From Anniella stebbinsi (taxonomy: Eukaryota > Chordata > Lepidosauria > Squamata > Anniellidae), in contig JARDYH010000002.1 of the NCBI GenBank assembly GCA_029215795.1, forward strand, positions 204,515,810 through 204,579,809: a stretch of DNA of 64,000 nt. Reading direction: 5' to 3'. Under the pieces are notes generated by a model, which was not told where the DNA came from, searched no databases, and saw only the letters and a program-made list of their open reading frames with translations. The translations under genes were made by a program, and so were the position numbers. Shown here piece by piece: positions 54,722-62,164 of this stretch (within the stretch, counting starts at the first letter, position 1; each line of letters begins with the position of its first letter).

Positions 54722-55053
54722 ATCTGTGGCATGTTTTAAATAGGGTGTTATTGGACAAAAAGGTTTACCTGGTCCACAGGGTCCTCCTGGAGATGGTATA
54801 CAAGGAAGTAAGGTAAGAATGTGAATGTGACTTTTTCCCTCTGCAAGGGTATGGATTCTGCCTGCTCTAACTGGGAGGAACCACTGAGGACACCTTCAAT
54901 CTTGACAGAAGACTGCAAAAATCAAACAAACAAAAAACAAAAACAAAAAAAACCCAACCCCCCAAATGGTTATGTGCCAGCATATTAGACAAGTGCAAAA
55001 TCCATCTTTCCTGAGCACCCCCTTTTTCCTTCAGCCCTGCCTACCACTGCAAT

Positions 55054-55086
<33 letters not shown>

Positions 55087-58000
55087 AGCGTCTCTGAAGT
55101 TGAATTCCACCCTTGGGGTGAAAGAGTTTCGACAACCCTGACTTAGACTAGCAGTCTGGACATAAACTTCAGAGAATGATTAACACAGAGCCAAAACTTG
55201 CAATAGGGTATTTGACTATTACTCTCTCAGATTTTAGCATTTGCTGCTAAAACTGTGGCACTCATTTTGTACCTAAGCTCTCTTTTGGAGAGAGAAAAGA
55301 AGGGAAGGATCAAGTTTCAAAGAATTTTTTACACAAGGTATTTATTGTGCGTTCATCATCCCTATTCATGGTTGTTTGCAGATTCTTCAGACGTCGGGAC
55401 CCTCCAGTTTCACTTCTGCTTTTAAACAGTGCTTTTAGTGAGATTTTTTTTTTTTTTTAGAACAGGGAAAATGCAGTATTATTTGTGACATTGAAATAAA
55501 ATCCTTTTTTCCATTGGTTAATTGTGCTATTCCACTACACTACAGTGCCACCTAGAGGTTATATAGTAGAAAAGCAGGGAAGAAAACACTCTTGGTGTAG
55601 TGCTCAGATCTCAATTCTGTGACACACCAATACAGTGGATGAACAGCCGATTAACAACCTCATATAGAAAAGTTCTTAAACTCTATCCTGGCCAATGACA
55701 GATTTATTTATTTTTACAAAAGGACAGATGAATCTTAGATATGTGATTCTTCCCCTTTTTTTGTCCCTTGGCAGTGAAATATCTATTACTGTGACACTGC
55801 TCAGCAAACATTATTTGCTCTAGCAGATTAGAAGGTTCACCATGTCATGTCATGGTGACCTAACAGTGATGTGGCATTTCGACAGGAATCTCAGTTTTAT
55901 TCTAACTCATTAGAATCTAATGACCAACTTCTGTAATTAGGCATTTATGACCTCCTTTATTTGCCTCCCATTTTTTTTTGCAGGGGAAGAGGTAGTCTTC
56001 TATTATCCAGCCTAGACATTCTTTTATACAAGAGCACTAGTAGGGTGGCCACTTATGGATGGCCAAAAAAGAGGACAAAATGAAGAAAATCCATTAAGAA
56101 GAAAAAGACAGAACTGCTGCACGATGCCTTCTGATTGCTAGCACTAGGAGCCCTCCATCTGGAAGCACCCTTAACACAATTCTGTTGTCCAAGGACCATC
56201 CTTTCAAGAAAAAGACCTTAGGAGAAGAACTAGAGCAATCAGAGTTTGTAAGAGTTTTGGGGAGCTCAGTGGCAGAGCAAATACCTTATATGCGGAAGGT
56301 CCCAAGTTCAAACCTCACCATCTCCAGTTTAAGCATATAAGCAGGAGATGGGAAAAATCCCTGCCCAGAGAACCACTGCTAGGCAGAGCAGACAATACTG
56401 GGCTAGTGGAATAAATAGCTTTTCTACACGACGCTGTTAATTGGCTGTAAATCTGCAGTGTCTACTTTTAGTTTCGTCACAGTATTAAGAGCAGAGCACT
56501 ATACGAAGAGCATTTCCTTTCCTGCTTTCCTGCTACATAACTTCTAGGTGGCACCATGGTATAGTGGGATAGCGCAATTACACAAGAGGAAATCATGCTT
56601 TCTTTTGCTTTCACAATTAAATGCCACATTTTCCTGCTTTATAATAATTTGCTGAAAGTGCTGGTTAGATACAGAAGTGAAACTGAAGGGTGATGTTGTT
56701 GTCTAAATAACCAGTAAACAACCACGAGTAGGGAATGACAAGTACATAATAAATGCCTCATGTTGAAAAGCCTAAAGAGTCTACTTGGTATAAAGCAGCG
56801 TACTTTGTTACTTTACAGCAGGATAACGTCTTTGAAACCATTTCACCTGTATGATTTATATCAAAATCAGGATCAGTTTCTGTGTTCTTTGAATAATGTA
56901 TTTCTATAAATGTTGAAACATTATTTATCCAGCAGATGAACACTATTCATTTACAAGTGAGCAAAGCAACTTTACTCTAAACTGAGTAAAATAGACACCC
57001 TTTTCTCTAAGGGATGAAATAACAACAGGAACAAAGGCATTGCTGTACATATGAATATTTGGCAGCTTAGCAACTGGAAGATCTAGATTCCATTCTAACT
57101 GTTGTGTAATTAAGAGATCTTTCACTGAAACAGGAAGCTGTAGCGTTTTTGTTTTTTTAACGATCCAGCAAGATCTCTGTCGGGGAAAACTGTACAACTT
57201 GAAAACTAAGTCCATCCAAATAAATGAATGAAAGTTCGCTATTTCATATGAGTCCCTGATCAGAAGCCATGTCAGCACAGTGGCCTTGTTAGCTGGGGAT
57301 GATGGGAGTTGTGTTTCAACATATCTGTAGGGCACTGGTTTGCAGAAGACTGACCTAAATAATCGAATTACAATGGTTTCCCTGTGGCTGCCACATGTTA
57401 CAATGCAAGATCTATTTTTCAAAGTATAATTTTAAGTTACTCTCTGTTATTTTCAGGGAGAACAAGGGGTTCAAGGTTTACCAGGACCAAAAGGCTCCAT
57501 AGGGATTGGACTTCCTGGCCCTAAGGTAAGAGGTTTGCCCATCAGCAAGCAAAACTCCAGTTTAAACTTTCATTGTATACTTTTGTGTTCGGTAATTTAA
57601 TTTAAGATGCCTTGGATGCTTCCAGATGAGCCTTTTATCATGGAGTCACCCTGCCTTGTTTGTGGAATTTTTCGGCAGAGTGGAGGCGAGCCAGACATTG
57701 AGCATTTTAAGACAGGGGGAATCGCATTTCCCTTCCGTCACTTTGCCTGCTGCTTCTGTCCCACAATAGGGACAAGCAGCTTCCTCTTTCTTCACACAGG
57801 GAAGAAAGAGGAAGCAAGTAGAGACCACGTTGCCCATTCAGTGGGCGTTTTTGTAGTGTGGAGACTAATCTGCACTGATGGTGCTCCTCTGAAGATCATG
57901 TAGAACTCAGATTGTGCGAGTAGCACCAATCTACTTGGCTCAATGTAAATCTGCTCTGGATTGATCTCATGCATTCTGGACACATTTGATGACTGATTTG

Positions 58001-61000
58001 TTGAGCTCTCGACACTCACTCTGGAGAAAGGAGGCCTGGAATAATCAAGTAACCACCTAGTGTTTCGTGTACCACATAGCTGACAGGGACCAGTGAGGAA
58101 GAAGCTAATTTAGATGCACTCTGAAAGAATCTTCATTAAGTTCAGCGCAGTCCACAGCTAAAAATCTCCTTGCTGTCAATGGGATTTTGCAGGATTCTGC
58201 AAATTACAACTTTAGATGAGATATGGCCATCCAGAATAAGTGCAATAAAAACACATACAATTTTGTTTTGTGGATATTTGTTATTTTCTCTCCTTTATTC
58301 ATGAGAATTAATCATAAGATCATAAGAAAAATCTTGCTGGGTCAGACCAAAGGCCAATCTAGCCCATTATCCTGTTTCCTACAGTGGCCAAACCCAATGC
58401 CTATGGTAGGAAGCCCACAAGCGGAACATTAACTGCTTTGCTAATCATAAAGCACCCATAGTCATCAATAAACCAATGGAAGAGTATCAGTAATATAATA
58501 TAATAAAATTAGCATGGAACATTCCATGTACACTATCCAAGAGATATCTCCAACACTTGTGCAACCATATTCTATATTCAACTCCTGGGGAGGCAAAGAA
58601 AAATTTGTGTGTCTCCCCCCCCCCCCCCATCAAGTACAATGACATAATTCTGTTGTAAGGATAATGCAGATTAGCAGGATTGAAGTGGAGCCTCAGGGGA
58701 AGGTGCTTAGTCTCATGCATAACAACTGGGTTGTACATGTATTGCAGAAACCTGATTGTGCAGGAATGAATCTAGATGGGATTCGATTTGTGTAGCTCAA
58801 CAGACTTGCTTTACAACACAGAATTGCATCTATATACTGTCTCCTGGTGATTTGATTTGCCAACACAATGACAATTTGTATCTTATTAGGGAGATTACGG
58901 AGAGACAGGAGATCAGGGGAAAAGAGGTAACAAAGGAGAGATTGGAGAACCTGGACCTCTGGGGCCAAGGGTAAAGCCTTAATACGTTCTATTATTTGTT
59001 CTTATTCAACAGAAGATATTGTGTTTAGTAATTCATGTCATTCTATAATTTTATAGGGATTTTCAGGACTCAAAGGCGAGCCTGGTCTTACTGTAAGTAC
59101 GTCTCCACACTTCAGCTGCCTCTACAAGAGAGGTTTAAAGCTCTTTCAAGGCGCTTAAAAAAATTTACCTCTACAAGAACGGAGCGCAAATCGGGCGTAG
59201 AGGCGCGTTATCGCTCCGATTATGCGCATTATCGAATGCGCGTTAAACAGCGAGTTTTATTTTGCTCCGTCCGTTAAAGCGCATTTTGACTATGTGAACA
59301 AGCGCTTATGCGCATTAACTACTTCTAAAGCGCATTTTGGTCATCCGTTAATGCGCTTCGCCGCCTGTCACCGCCTCTCGTGCAGAGGTATTAGGTGTAA
59401 ATGCGCTTCAGCGATTATGCGCATAATCGCCTAACCAGGCGCAAAAGCGAATCCTTGTAGAGGGGACCTAAGACTTATTATCAAAAACGTAACCTCTAGT
59501 AGAAACTGCATATAGCATTCTTTAGGTTGGGATGCACAACCTTATTGGCCAGGAGGGCCGCATATGATGCTGGCTTGGGCTTCAGGGGCCATATGCGCAA
59601 ATACACGTGCACACAGATCCCAGCAGTATGGATCCAAATTCCTCTTTTTTTGCAGGTAGCAGCGGTGGGTAAAGAACAATCTGTGTGAGGATCACTGGAA
59701 GAAGCGATGGAGAGAAAGCTCCCCAGCCAGTCCTCATACAGATGTCTTTCCTTGCTAAAAGAGCAACCTGCATCGCTGGTAGCAGTGGTACAATCAGTGG
59801 GAAGTAGCAACATAGGTTTAGTAGGAGGAAGTGATTCAGTGGCATCAGGGTGGCATAGTTAAGGCCTTGTAGGGGGCTGCATGCAGCCCCCAGGCTGCAA
59901 AATAAGCCCCCTGGACTGCAGATTATGCACTCCTTCTTGACATGAATGGATATAAATGGGGAAGTGGGATTCTGCTTGTTGGGCCTGCACCTGTCCCCCA
60001 TGTTAGTTTGCTCTAACTTCTGACAGAGCCTATGTGCATACAAACATAGGAACACAGGAAGCTGCCTTAGACTGAGTCAAGCCATTGGTCCATCTAGCTC
60101 AGTATTATCGACAATGACTGGCAGCAGCAGCCTTCCAGGGATTCACGTAGGATTCTTTCCTAGCCTGTCCAGGGATTGAATTTGAGACCTTCTGCATGCA
60201 AAGCACGTGCTGTCCCCCAGAGTTATGGCCCCTTTCTTTGTAGGTATGCAGTTAGAGACCCTTCCTGTTTATGGGTAATATCTTTCAAATACTTACGCAA
60301 CATGCACTTAAGGCAGCAAGTGCAAATAGACATGATTCTTCCCTACTCCCAATACATGTTCAGAGTAACATCTGAATATGTACTTAGTGAGACATAACTG
60401 AAAACTACGATTTATATACAGACACACACACTTACTGTATCTCTAATTCTGAAGATCTAACTCAAGTGGATACTCTCTTTCAGAAAGAAGAAATAATCAA
60501 ACTCATAATGGAGATATGTGGTAAGACCTACCTAAAGGAAGGAAATAGTTTCATTCTATAAATTGCTTTTGCTGAAAGAATTTAGAATATAGATTAGCAG
60601 TGGGTGGATCCAGACCTAGTGATGATTAGAGTAGACCCACTGAAATCAATTGGACAAGTTATAGATTAGCAGTGGGGTGGATCTAGACCTAGTGATGCTT
60701 AAAATAGACCCATCACAATCAATTGAACAAGTTAGTTATGGTTTACTTGATCCATGGATTTAAGTGCTAATCAAAAAGCCCTGGCGTTTTGGCCCTGTGA
60801 GCCCTGGTTCCACTACACCACTGCTATGCACACCTAAGCCTTACATGGTTTGGGACCACAATACCTGATGGAACATCTTTCCCGACATGAACCTACCCAT
60901 ACACTACGCTCAACATCAAAGGTCCTCCTCCGGGTGCCTACTCCGAGGAAGCTCGGAGGATGGCAACAAGGGAGAGGGCCTTCTCTGTGGTGGCCCCTCA

Positions 61001-62121
61001 ATTATGGAATGATCTCCCCGATGAGGCCCGCCTGGTGCCAACTAGGGGTGTGCACGGACCCCCCGGATCAGATTGGGACCTCCAATTTTGTCATGGATCG
61101 GTTCGGACAAAATTGGAGGCCCCCCGGACTGGATCGAGTCCGATCCCGATCCAAAAATCGGAAATTTTTGGATCGGCCGCCATTTTTTTCCCCATAGACT
61201 TGCATTGCAATGCAAGTCTATGAGGAAAAAATGGCGGCGGGTGGGTGAGGGGGGGCCTAACTCCCTCCCCCCGGGGCTGTCCGCTGTGGACGGCCCCGGC
61301 AGGTAAGCCCCCTTCCCCGCACTCCCTCCCCCCCCTGGGGCCGTCCGCTTCCATCCGCCACCCTGGAGTAGGCCGCGGAGCCCGCTGGTAGTAGCCGCCG
61401 GCACCGGATGGGAGCGGATGGGCCGGGAAGGTAAGGGCCCCCCTCCTGCCCTCCATGCGCCCCCTCCTCCCCTCCGCGCGCCCCCTGCTTACCTTCCCGG
61501 CCCGTCCGCTCCCGTCCGGCGCCGGCGGCTACTACCAGCGGGCTCCGCGGCTCCGCGGCCTGCTCTAGAGTAGCGCGCCGGGAGCGGACGGGCCGGAAAG
61601 GTAAGGGCCCCCCTCCTCCCGCCCCCTCCTCCCCCCCCCCCCCGCTGTCCACTTTCATCGGCGGGCACCCGCTGGCGCCCACCAATGGAAGCGGCGGTGG
61701 GCGCCAGTGGGCGCCCGCCGATCCACCGATCCGCCGAACTGGTTCGGAGCCTTTTCGGACCGGTTCGGATTGGATCGGCCGATCCAGCTGTCGGATTGGA
61801 AATCGGATAATTTATCCGATTTCCCACTGGACCGGACTCGGATCGTGGATCGGGTCCGATCCAGTGCACATCCCTAGTGCCAACACTGTTATCTTTTCGG
61901 CGTCAGGTCAAAACTTTTCTTTTCTCCCAGGCATTTTAATAGCTCAAGTTGAGGTTTTGATTGACATTGTGGCCAGGCTTAACAGTTAAAATGTTTTAAA
62001 GTGTTTTAATGACAGCTGTTTTATGGTTTTAAATTTTGTATATTGTCTTTTTAATGCTCAATCTTTTTAATTTTTGTAAACCGCCCAGAGAGCTTTGGCT
62101 ATGGGGCGGTATATAAGTGTA

Positions 62122-62164
<43 letters not shown>

